DNA from: Gordius sp. MW1
Taxonomy: Eukaryota > Nematomorpha > Gordioida > Gordea > Gordiidae
Length of the DNA stretch: 64,000 bases
Reading direction: 5' to 3'
Assembly (NCBI GenBank): GCA_964036665.1
Contig: OZ038532.1
Coordinates: 124,001-188,000, forward strand
Shown piece after piece: positions 54,964 to 64,000 of this stretch (the first letter of the stretch is position 1; each line of letters opens with the position of its first letter). The position numbers were made by a program, and so were the translations under genes. The notes below the pieces were generated by a model. It did not search any database. It had not been told where the DNA came from and saw only the letters and a list, made by a program, of their open reading frames with translations.

Positions 54964-56286
54964 TTTTTTTTTTTTTTTTTTTTTTTTGAATTGACATGCT
55001 TTATTAAAAAAAAGTATTAAATATAAAGTGGATTTAATACAAAGATACAAGAACGAAAATATTTATAAAAAGAATGATTAAAACACATTATCCGTTTCTT
55101 CATCTTTAAGAATGGGCATTGAATCCATCAAAGAATAAAAATTGGATTTAGCAATCGCAATGGCAATTGATTGTCTTAGTAAGAAACTATTCGATATTTT
55201 AGAAGGGGGCGAGCGTTTATTGAGTTCTTTAAAAAAATTTAATGCGCTCTTTCCGAACGTCCCTGAGCACGACGAGACGATAGGAATAAAAACGGAGGAT
55301 TCCGATAAAGCTGAGTATTTTAAGGATTTGCGATGCTCTGCCGATCCTAGGGGGTCGTGAGTATCGTTGGAGGGGGCAAACAGGTCAATACAGGTGTAGT
55401 CCCATTTTAAGAAAAGGCCTTTGTCCCATGGGATAAGTGATGAACCGTCAGGACGCATCCGCCCTTCGAGAGAGGGATCTGACGGTTCAAGGATGGAAGG
55501 AACTTTTGCCCGTTTGAGGGCAGCTTGAAGCAGTGTATTTATTTTTTGGTGCCTACTATACCGGCTTTTGTTAAATTTACAATGCAGAGGGTGACGCGCT
55601 TCCTCATCTACAAGTGAATTACAAAGCCGGCAGGGGTATGGGGACGTGTATTTACAGCCCAAGCGGAGGGCTATGTTGAAGGACAGGGTAGGATTCTCTA
55701 AAAACATTCCCGAAAACTTACTAGGGTAAGCTTCAAGCCATTCATGACCAGATTGGTCGAAAGCCAATGACCTAAGATTGCAATGCTGTTTGGCGTCGCA
55801 TGTCGAGAGAAGGTAAGCAACGGACCGCGACACCAAACTTGCATCCAAATCTTTTTGGGCATATGATTGTGGAATGTCAACTCCTAAATTGACATTCTCA
55901 TTCCATAGAGATAAGGCTTGATTGATAGAGGGGTTGAGTGAGAAAGGGACAAGGTCGTTAATTGATTGTTTAAAAGAAAGGGAGGAGGAAATAAAGGCGG
56001 CTAAGGAAATCGCGGTTGGGGAACGAATACCTAGACCGCCAGATTTTGTGGGAAGAGTGGCTTGAAGCCAAGTATTCGTGTTAAAAGAAATATTTAAAAT
56101 TAATTCAAGTGTGGATTTAAAAAGTGTTCATAATTGTGTAAGACATCTTTAAATAAAAAAGCTTGCGTGGAGCGGAAGCAGAATAAAATTTTGCTAATGT
56201 TGTAATAATTTTTTATAATGTAAAAGGAATGATGAGAGGGCTTAGATTTAAAAATGTCTAATTTGGTTTTTAGAGAAGAAAGGTTT
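54964..56286 (-). mobile_element. RLE-type non-LTR retrotransposon, copy 3, 5'-truncated
   Basis: From the poly(T) run at 54964-54986 to about 56286 the sequence is nearly identical to the 3' part of copies A and B. It carries the CCHC and RPDGSSLIPWDKGLFLKWD endonuclease region intact (from 55848 down to 55078). A one-base deletion near 56120 breaks the frame into the RT part. It starts within the RT domain downstream of the YLDD motif. No target duplication was found. It lies in the ABCA intron between 54353 and 56721, again in the gene's own orientation. Confidence 0.88.
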
Positions 56287-56720
56287 ATTGAAGTTGTCAT
56301 TTTTACCTTAATTATATACTTCACACGCTTTGTTTCCAAACTTTACCTTTGTTTAGACTTCAAATTTCAGACATGACCTCCGCTACAAACTCTCCCTTAA
56401 CACTGCACATAACCCCTCTTCCTTCCCCCTTCCTAAAATTTTTATATAAAAAACATCCTCGTGTCTCGTGAATATTGGTGGGTATTTAAAACAATCATAT
56501 TAAAAATATTGGATTATGATTGGCAAAAAAGCTACAATGGTATCACATTAAATTATTAGCCAAATGTGTGATATAGCTTAAATTAATAAAATATTGAAAT
56601 GGAATTGGTCAATAATCGAAAGCTAAAATGGACGTTTTTAAAGTAACATAGAATTTGAATCTTATATTTTTTAATCCTAATATTATGGTAATAAGTACTG
56701 ATAATGTACAATTATTGTAC
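56287..56720. other. ABCA intron remainder
   Basis: AT-rich sequence between RLE copy 3 and the next upstream ABCA exon. No feature was recognised. Confidence 0.4.
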
Positions 56721-56973
56721 TTGATGTGTATGGAGTTTTGTCAAAAGTTGACAAGGATCCATAGAGAATATCTTGGAAAAATTCTTTTAAGCTAATTTCC
56801 TTCAAATATTCGTCTTGTATGGCTGAATAATCCATGCCACATAAGGATCTGAGTCCAGCCATTAGTGAAATCGAATATTCTTTAGGTGTATAGGTCCGAT
56901 TATTATTACTCCATTCAATCAACATCGTAAATAAAGGTTTCAAATGTCGGACAAATCTCTTGACATGTAATTT
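56721..56973 (-). CDS. ABCA gene, extracellular domain 1 exon
   Basis: The exon reads KLHVKRFVRHLKPLFTMLIE, ISLMAGLRSLCGMDYSAI and DILYGSLSTFDKTPYTS. The LRSLCG and LYG segments match the ABCA ...RxxCG...ALFGG... region before the WKxLKPLL exon. The acceptor is AAATTATAG and the donor TCA A|GTACAA, 253 bp, phase 0 to phase 1. Confidence 0.72.
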
Positions 56974-57217
56974 CTATAATTTTTTTAAAAAACTCATGAA
57001 AAAGAAATGATCCTTAGAATTTAAATTTTTATAAATAAATTATCGAATGAGCGTAATTATTATTAAGTGTCTTACCCTGTATAAAAATATTGTGAAATTT
57101 TTTATATTAAGAAAAAGTGTGAATTTAAAAAGAGCATTTTGCTACATTTATTACACCTATTTTAATTTTAAGGCACTTAATTAATCAACCACTAAGAATT
57201 GTATAAGAATAACTAAC

Positions 57218-57271
57218 CGTTGAAATATTGGAGACAACATTCGCTAAGTTATTCAATCTTGTCCAATCGAC
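57218..57271 (-). CDS. Possible small ABCA exon, extracellular domain 1
   Basis: VDWTRLNNLANVVSNIST lies between an acceptor-like CTACTAG and a donor ACG|GTTAGT. The exit phase fits 56721-56973, but the entry phase does not fit 57378-57466, so either another exon is missing or this is chance. Confidence 0.3.
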
Positions 57272-57377
57272 CTAGTAGGAGTTACAAATTGTTAACTTAA
57301 TTTTACCTCGTCCTTAATGTTCGGTACTGGAAAGGAAATCAATTTTGTATAGGTTTAAAAAATAGAATTAATAATAC

Positions 57378-57466
57378 CTTTGAGTAAGTTAGTGATATCC
57401 ATGGCAATTTCTTCCACGCTTTGATTTCCAAGATATCTATCCATAGCTATAAAAGCCTGGGCAAAT
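57378..57466 (-). CDS. ABCA gene, extracellular domain 1 exon
   Basis: The exon reads FAQAFIAMDRYLGNQSVEEI and AMDITNLLK, in the position of the ABCA helix after the N-terminal cysteine segment. The acceptor is TATTATTAG and the donor AAAG|GTATTA, 89 bp, phase 2 to phase 1; the entry phase fits 57614-57736. Confidence 0.6.
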
Positions 57467-57613
57467 CTAATAATATTGATATAATTATTTGATCAGCCAA
57501 AGTATGAATTATTATTAAGATAGCAGACATTATAACGATGAGTAAGTCATTAGGGCAACAAGTGTTTTCAAGAGCCGATTATAGCCATTATACACAAAAT
57601 GAGTGAGACATAC

Positions 57614-57736
57614 TCAGATTTGCCGTCAACGAAAAAGTTTTGGTCATCCACTGGCTTGTTATGGCAAGTGTTATTGTAATTACAGATGTATCCGTAGAAA
57701 AAATTGAGGAAACCTGCTGATAATAACGGTTTGGGG
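57614..57736 (-). CDS. ABCA gene, start of extracellular domain 1
   Basis: The exon reads PKPLLSAGFLNFFYGYICNY and NNTCHNKPVDDQNFFVDGKS, matching the ABCA pattern PSAGxxxWxQGxxCNxNNPC near the start of extracellular domain 1. The acceptor is GGTCATTACAG and the donor GA|GTATGT. The upstream exon with the start codon and TM1 was not identified. Confidence 0.75.
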
Positions 57737-58267
57737 CTGTAATGACCTATTAATAAAATATTAAATTCCTTATAACTCATTTAACTTTAATCAGTTGATA
57801 TTAACATCAATTGAGCAATTATATTAATATTATATAGGGTGTTATAGAAAATACTAATTTTCCATGGTTCGCTCTTTCAATGGTAAACACATTATGCTTG
57901 TTAGGCAATGTAGCATTGGCGTATGCAGGGGGCGGGTTTAGTTTTTTGAACGAAATTAAAGGAAAGAATAGCCGCGTGATATATATATAACTAATTAATG
58001 CAAAAAACCTAATTATTTCCAACAGCAAAATAAACAATTTTCATAAACCATAAAATATAATAGATGGTGTAATCATTACAACATATTTTTCAATTTTGAG
58101 CTACTCTTTGATCGAAATGTTTCTGGTTCTTCATCAATTAATAATTCAATTTACTTTTATATAATTAGATTTTAAATTCAAATTATGATTAATAATTGCA
58201 AGGGCGTAAAATATATTCATTATCGGGCTTAGGCAAAACAAAAATAAAAGCAATAGGCTAGGGCCGA
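57737..58267. other. Upstream or first-intron region of the ABCA gene
   Basis: The first exon (start codon, cytosolic N-terminus, TM1) should lie here or beyond the window's Helitrons. The minus frame 57819-58037 has a hydrophobic start (MFILLLEIIRFFALISYIYI) but then runs into transposon-like sequence (complement of GCGTATGCAGGGGGCGGG), so I do not call it. Confidence 0.3.
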
Positions 58268-58400
58268 GCCATGGGCGTAGCCAGCATTGGGATTAGAGGG
58301 AGGCAGTAATGATTTAGGGAGGGGCAAATTAATCATTTATTTTAATAAATTTCAACAAATTTTATAGGGGATTCAGCCGCCTCTCCTTGCCCCGTTGAAA
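58268..58400 (+). mobile_element. Fragment related to the 1300-bp hAT element
   Basis: CCATGGGCGTAGCCAGCATT and the following GATTAGAGGGAGGCAGTAAT, GATTTAGGGAGGGGCAAATT resemble 11680-11800 inside the hAT element (GCGTAGCGAGCATCGGAATT, GAGGGCAGCAATAATGATTT). Only this fragment is present. Confidence 0.5.
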
Positions 58401-58956
58401 TGCAATTTGCAAAGCTGTACATTTGCATAATCAGGTGTTATAATAACAATTTTACAAATCTTATATATAAAAATGAAACTATGTATGTATGTGTGTATGT
58501 ATGGCGCCACCTTTTTTGGAGAACTACCAAACCGATTTGGCTCAAAATTTCACAGTTTATTCCCGCCACTCCGGAGCGTGTTTTAAGATATGTTCCAGCC
58601 AAATCAGTCGAGTAGTTTTTGAGATATTGGGTTTTATGCGTTTTGACGCGGTATCGAATGTCAATCAAACGCCCTGCCCTCATCACGTACTGCTGCGTAT
58701 CTTATCTATCTACTATCGTGTAGGTAGTCTGGTGATAAATGCAGTAGGCATGTGTTGCGGTAAATGAAAACTTTTTACGCACTATCAAAGCCATTTTTTG
58801 CTTCAATTATTATTATTATTATAGGACGGTCGTGTCCCCCCCCCCTCCTGCGTGGCTAAATAAATTAAAAAATCTAATTTTGTCATTTTTTGCACGTTAA
58901 ACAAGGAGAAAAATGAAAATACTTTTAACAAAGTGCCAATAAATGTTGATATATCC

Positions 58957-59583
58957 ATGGGCGTAGCTAGGTTTTGAATTAGGGGAGGGGGCAGATTAAA
59001 AAAAAAGGTCTTGACTACCCAACAATTTTCCTGAGAGCAAAAATAAAAAGGTCTCGACTATCCAAAAATTTTCATGCAACCGTAATTTAAATTTTATTTT
59101 AACAAAACAATTTTTTTTTAAACAAATAGTAGTTTATTCTAATAATCACATGGGTAAAATACATTGTTAAATAAAATATTAAAAAGAAAACGCATTAAAA
59201 TCTAATTGGATGGCATTGATCCGTGTATGGAAATCGTGTTAGATTTGACGATTTCCACAGTGATCTTTTATTTTTGTGTAAATTCGCTAATAAGCATCTG
59301 TATTAATGGAGTTAAGTTCAAATAGGGGGGGGGGGCAGCCGCGCCCCCTGCCCCCGCCTGCCTGGCTAATTAGGGGATGGGGCAAAACATAATTTTTTTT
59401 TAATTTTTAAGGGTTTTTGTATTGAAATCCTCGGCTGCCCCCCCCCCCCCTAATTTGCGAAACCAAATTTTTTTCACTGCAAAAACATTGAAAATTTTAA
59501 AAAATATATGTTTTGCCCCCCTCTAATTGAACTTTTAAACGTTTTGCCCCCCCCCCCTAATCCAAAACCTGGCTACGCCCATG
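58957..59583. mobile_element. CATGGGCGTAGC-type inverted-repeat element nested in Helitron 1
   Basis: It begins CATGGGCGTAGCTAGGTTTT and ends in the complement CCAAAACCTGGCTACGCCCATG. G-rich (left) and C-rich (right) tracts follow the ends. It contains the RLE 3'-end fragment. The terminal sequence resembles the hAT ends at 10662, but no 8-bp duplication is visible. The same nested element occurs at 60517-61139 in Helitron 2. Confidence 0.65.
59150..59275 (-). repeat. Captured 3' end of an RLE retrotransposon inside Helitron 1
   Basis: The bases around GGATGGCATTGATCCGTGTA and GGAAATCGTG match the C-terminal coding end at about 6340-6410, followed by tail sequence CACATGGGTAAAATACATTG also seen at 4391. 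Only the last few dozen codons are present. The same fragment lies at about 60712-60838 in Helitron 2. Confidence 0.75.
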
Positions 59584-60017
59584 ATTATAGGTAAATTTGA
59601 TTTAAAAAAATTTGCTTCATGAAAATTTAAATTCGAACATTATTGAGGTAAAATTTTGTGTTTTTAACCACCCTTAAAGATATCAATTATTTGTTATTTT
59701 TCGTTAAATAACCTATATGCGTATCCGTATCCGCCCTTTGTTTAAATTTTATCATAAAGGCCAGGCGCGATATTTTTTTTTGATTATAGGTAAATTTGAC
59801 TTAAAAAAAATTTGCTTCGTGAAAATTTGAATTCGAACATTATTGAGGTAAAATTTTGTGTTTTTAACCACCCTTAAAAATATCAATTATTTGTTATTTT
59901 TCGTTTAGTTGAGTTTTTAAATTTTTTTTTGGTAGTTTTAAATTTTCTTATTTAAATTTTTTAATTTTTTTTTAAATATTTTAAATATGGCAAAACAACG
60001 TTTGCCGGGTCAGCTAG

Positions 60018-61573
60018 TCTTATATATAAAAATGAAACTATGTGTGTATGTATGTGTGTATGTATGTCGCCACCAATTTTGGAGAACTACCTAACCGATT
60101 TGGCTCACAATTTCACAGTTTATTCCTGCCACTCCGGAGCGTGTTTTAATATATGTTCCAGCCAAATCGGTCCAGTAGTTTTCGAGATATTGGGTTTTAT
60201 GCGTTTTGACGTTGTATCGCACGTCAATCAAACGCCCTGCCCTCATCACGTACTGCTGCGTATCTTATCTATCTATCGTGTAGTAGGTAGTCTGGTGATA
60301 AATGCAGTAGGCATGTGTTGCGGAAAATGGAAATTTTTTACGCACTATCAAAGCCATTTTTTGCTTCAATTATTATTATTATTATAGGACGGTCGTGTCC
60401 CCCCCCCTCCTGCGTGGCTAAATAAATTAAAAAATCTAATTTTGTCATTTTTTGCACGTTAAACAAGGAGAAAAATGAAAATACTTTTAACAAAGTGCCA
60501 ATAAATGTTGATATATCCATGGGCGTAGCTAGGTTTTGAATTAGGGGGGGGGGGGGCAGATTAAAAAAAAGGTCTTGACTACCCAACAATTTTCCTGAGA
60601 GCAAAAAAAAAGGGTCTCGACTATCCAAAAATTTTCATGCAACCGTAATTTAAATTTTATTTTAACAAAACAATTTTTTTATAAACAAATAGTAGTTTAT
60701 TCTAATAATCACATGGGTAAAATACATTGGTAAATAAAATATTAAAAAGAAAACGCGTTAAAATCTAATTGGATGGCATTGATCCGTGTATGGAAATCGT
60801 GTTAGATTTGACGATTTCCATAGTGATCTTTTATTTTTGTGTAAATTCGCTAATAAGCATCTGTATTAATTGGAGTTAAGTTCAAATAGGGGGGCAGCCG
60901 CGCCCCCTGCCCCCGCCTGCCTGGCTAATTAGGGGGTGGGGCAAAACATAATTTTTTTTTAATTTTTAAGGGTTTTTGTATTGAAATCCTCGGCTGCCCC
61001 CCCCCCCCCTAATTTGCGAAACCAAATTTTTTTCAATGCAAAAACATTGAAAATTTAAAAAATTTATGTTTTGCCCCCCTCTAATTGAACTTTTAAACGT
61101 TTTGCCCCCCCCCTAATCCAAAACCTGGTTACGCCCATGATTATAGGTAAATTTGACTTAAAAAAATTTGCTTCATGAAAATTTAAATTCGAACATTATT
61201 AAGGTAAAATTTTGTGTTTTTAACCACCCTTAAAGATATCAATTATTTGTTATTTTTCGTTAAATAACCTATATGCGTATCCGTATCCGCCTTTTGTTCA
61301 TATTTTATCATAAAGGCCAGGCGCGATATTTTTTTTTGATTATAGGTAAATTTGACTTAAAAAAAATTTGCTTCATGAAAATTTGAATTCGAACATTATA
61401 GAGGTAAAATTTTGTGTTTTTAACCACCCTTAAAAATATCAATTATTTGTTATTTTTCGTATAGTTGAGTTTTTAAAAAAAAATTTTGGTATTTTTAAAA
61501 TTTCTTTTTTAAATTTTTTAATTTTTTTAAAATATTTTTAATATGGCAAAACAACGTTTGCCGGGTCAGCTAG
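60018..61573 (+). mobile_element. Non-autonomous Helitron, second of a head-to-tail pair (1556 bp)
   Basis: The layout is nearly identical to 58459-60017: TCTTATATATAAAAATGAAAC start, nested inverted-repeat element (60517-61139), RLE fragment, internal duplication, 3' hairpin GGCAAAACAACGTTTGCC and CTAG end followed by host T at 61574. Open frames across it (for example 60040-60387) are not genes. Confidence 0.88.
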
Positions 61574-63100
61574 TTATTTATAAATGTCAACCTATACCTA
61601 TGTATGTATGTAGCATCAAATACTAAAGAGTTGCAAAGGTAAAACAGCTGAAAACTAATCTGTTGAAGAAATTCTTGTTAGTTTTAAAAGTTGTAAATTG
61701 TTGGGGACATAATATTGTTTTGATGATTTTTAGGACAAAGCATGAAAATCATAAATTGAGATTTAGAGTTGACAATAGAATGTGTTGTGTAAGTATCTTC
61801 AAATTAATTTTTATTTCGATTCTCTTCCATTACATTTCCGTTACACCAGAGTTAATATAACGTAAAACTATGTAATTTAGACTGTGTACAAATTCACGAC
61901 ACCTTTTTTTAAAGGTGTAATTATGCTATTGCTTTTATCACATGTAAAATTTACCAAATATTCGAAAGAAAAATGTAAAACCCACGAAATAAAATCCTGC
62001 ATATGCAACATGTAGTAACATAATCAGGGTGTTTTAAATTTTAAGAATGATTTTAAACTAAATAAACAAAATTGGCTATATAAATAACTGGTAATGGACA
62101 AATGTTTACAAAATAGATTTAATCTCGGCACCCTGCAGGTCAAAAATGCGGACACGGATGGTAAAGGGGGTCAGGTCATGAAGACCTTAAACTTTAAATA
62201 GCTATAACTTGGTTGTATTATAATATCAATTTTTATTTGCAAGCTTTATATTCTAGCTTTTATTTTTAAAATTAAAATATTATAATGGTTATTTGGTCAA
62301 AATTTGGCTCATAACAAAATAACTTCTTTATTTTTATATGGTTTAATTAATAAGATCATATAAATTTTGGCGAATTGGCAGAAAAATACCTTAAAACAAA
62401 AATAAAGAGTTTTGACACTTTATTTTTAATAAAAGATTCTATTTTTGTTGATCCATTTTTTTTACAGTTTTTCAACTTTTTTAATTTTTATAAATAAATA
62501 TTTCATAGAAGGCTAGGTTTTAAGGATATGAAAAAAATCTAAAAGTTGTTTAAAAAGAAATTTTATAAAGATATAAAATCAGTAAATTTTGTGTAAAAAA
62601 TGATATTTCCTAAGGGTCAGATTCAATTATTTTAGTTTTTATAAAGTTACTTTATAAACAGACTTTATACTTTTATGATTTTTTAGTCTACTAAATTTTT
62701 ATTCTTTTATAATATCTATTTTAAAGTAAAAACTCCTTAAACTATTTTTTAATATTTTTGGAGATACTGAATATAATGTTATCTTATATCATCTCTGGGT
62801 GAAGAGTTATCAAAGCAGTGATCAAAATTAGACTTATAGAAAAATCAAAGTGCGCAAGTAATTTAAGTAAATAAGCTTATGATAATGGGTTTTTGTATTT
62901 AAAAATAGATTGAAATATTTCATATTATGGAAGTTGGAGTACTGGAAGCCCACGGGCATCTAAAATATTATCTATATTCAAAAGAAGTGTTTGATAAAAA
63001 TAAGCCAAATTTTGCAGATATTTTCTACGATAAATTTTTTTAAGCTCTTCTTCTTTATCAAGTATCTAGTCTCAAAGTCGTGGGTTTATTTTGAGAAGTT
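61574..63100. other. Unassigned AT-rich DNA
   Basis: No gene or repeat boundary was recognised. Long AT-rich stretches with T and A runs dominate. A small open frame at 61663-61860 (+) matches nothing I know. Confidence 0.4.
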
Positions 63101-63109
63101 TCTTCCATA

Positions 63110-64000
63110 TTGACCTGGTAAGTGCCGCCATGTATTGACTAATCTCTTTTGATTTCACAACTTTGTCGACTTGCCCTTTTTACGTGACACGAGGTCGTCC
63201 TCTTCCTTTCTTCCGCAGGATTCCTGTCCAGTACTTTTCGAGACTTACATCATTCGTCTTCCTTATTAGAATATGCCCACACAACCTTAGCCGATTTTTG
63301 TTAATCATGTCCGCCATAGGTTGAATACCCAATTTTATCATGAGAGTCATTCGTCATATGGTAGAGCTTAGTATACCCCAAGCTCCACCGTATCATTCTC
63401 ATCTCTGTGGCTTGTATTAACTTATCTTCAGTGGAATGCTATGTTTAACTTCCATACACTAGCACCGGTCATACGATGGATTTGTAAGCTTTGCTCTTCA
63501 ACCATATTGGCATTTTCTTGTCGCACATTACACCAAAAATACTTCGCTATTTAAGCCATCCTTTTTGGATCCGGGCATTGACTTCCGTTGCACAACCTCC
63601 ATCTTGATGTAGCATCGAGCCGAGGTATGTAAACCTGTTTTTTTTTGGGTACTTTAGATGGTCAGTCAGGGATGGGGTGCCTGTACCGTTCATTTTCATG
63701 TATACCGTTTTTCGATCGTTATCCTTTAAGCCATATCCAGCTAAGCGCTTTGACCACTTTTCGGCTCTTCGAATACTTTCTCCCTTTTTTCCTCGCATAG
63801 TACTATATCATCGGCATATAGCATACACCATGGCGATGGCTTTTGAATGTCCCTCGTTATTGTGTCTAGAATTATATTAAATAAAAAGGGACTTAAAGCA
63901 GAGCCTTGATGTACTCCAATATTAACCCGAAAAGGTTTAGTGTCTCCAACTGTCGTCCTAACGCAAGAGTTTGAGGCTCCATATATATTTTTCATAAGCC
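63110..64000 (-). pseudogene. Decayed RTE-type retrotransposon fragment running off the window
   Basis: On the minus strand the remnants are VRTTVGDTKPFRVNIGVHQG, SALSPFLFNIILDTITRDIQ, SPWCMLYADDIVLCEEKREK (63995-63770), then NDRKTVYMKMNG, FTYLGSMLHQDGGCATEVNA and RIQKGWLK (63700-63550), and a C-terminal piece with KKGRGRPRVT near 63200. RT motif 5 keeps YADD. Frames shift between pieces, so it is dead. The 5' part lies beyond 64000. Confidence 0.75.

Larger units (their letters stand above)
58459..60017 (+). mobile_element. Non-autonomous Helitron, first of a head-to-tail pair (1559 bp)
   Basis: The element starts TCTTATATATAAAAATGAAAC after a host A and ends GGCAAAACAACGTTTGCC-GGGTCAG-CTAG at 60017. 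The next element starts TC at 60018, whose T serves as the 3' flank. Inside are a nested inverted-repeat element (58957-59583), a piece of RLE 3' end (about 59150-59275) and a roughly 200-bp internal direct duplication (from 59583 and from 59778). There is no Rep/helicase gene. Confidence 0.88.

Noticed and set aside
57819..58037. Minus frame with hydrophobic start as a possible ABCA first exon with TM1
   Set aside because: The frame runs into transposon-like sequence (complement of GCGTATGCAGGGGGCGGG) and has no family match after the hydrophobic part.

Overview
This window is eukaryotic nuclear DNA, most likely from an invertebrate animal. It is AT-rich, its one recognisable host gene has many spliced exons, some introns are only 37-63 nt, and most of the rest is transposons: RTE-type and restriction-like-endonuclease (RLE) non-LTR retrotransposons, a Ty3/gypsy relic, hAT-type elements with 8-bp target duplications, and Helitrons with TC...CTAG ends. 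A small arthropod such as a parasitic copepod would fit, but that is a guess. I see no prokaryotic operon, CRISPR array or rRNA gene.

The central gene is a minus-strand full-length ABCA-type ABC transporter. Its exons run from about 57.7 kb (extracellular domain 1) through membrane domain 1, nucleotide-binding domain (NBD) 1, extracellular domain 2, membrane domain 2 and NBD2 to about 36.8 kb. Splice sites and phases join almost all predicted exons in frame, yet Walker A, Walker B, signature, Q-loop and H-loop residues are lost in both NBDs. The sequence therefore suggests an ATPase-dead ABCA paralogue rather than an ordinary pump. The first exon, last exon and TM7 exon were not found.

The 3' half of this gene and its downstream DNA is present twice in direct tandem: unit A at 10671-27446 and unit B at 27447-45954. 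Unit B is joined to the 5' half of the gene (exons at 46.1-57.7 kb). Unit A is an orphan half (20.0-26.8 kb). The left breakpoint lies 9 bp inside a hAT terminal repeat and the right breakpoint lies in an ABCA intron. Unit B later gained a 1577-bp Helitron at an A/T dinucleotide that is still empty in unit A. The units also differ by a 144-bp intronic indel, a poly(T) length change and scattered substitutions. An uncollapsed-haplotype assembly error is a real alternative.

Layout: 0-4.1 kb, unassigned DNA and a decayed Ty3/gypsy element with a nested foldback MITE; 4.4-6.6 kb, the end of an RLE retrotransposon whose 3' tail is split by minisatellite arrays; 6.6-13.1 kb, decayed RTE copies in both orientations, one cut by a 1.3-kb hAT element; 10.7-46.0 kb, the tandem duplication; 46.0-57.7 kb, the 5' half of the ABCA gene with a hAT MITE and a third RLE copy in its introns; 58.5-61.6 kb, two Helitrons head-to-tail; 61.6-63.1 kb, unassigned; 63.1-64.0 kb, another RTE fragment.

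Membrane topology, exon ends and domain matches were read by eye against remembered family patterns. No database search was run.
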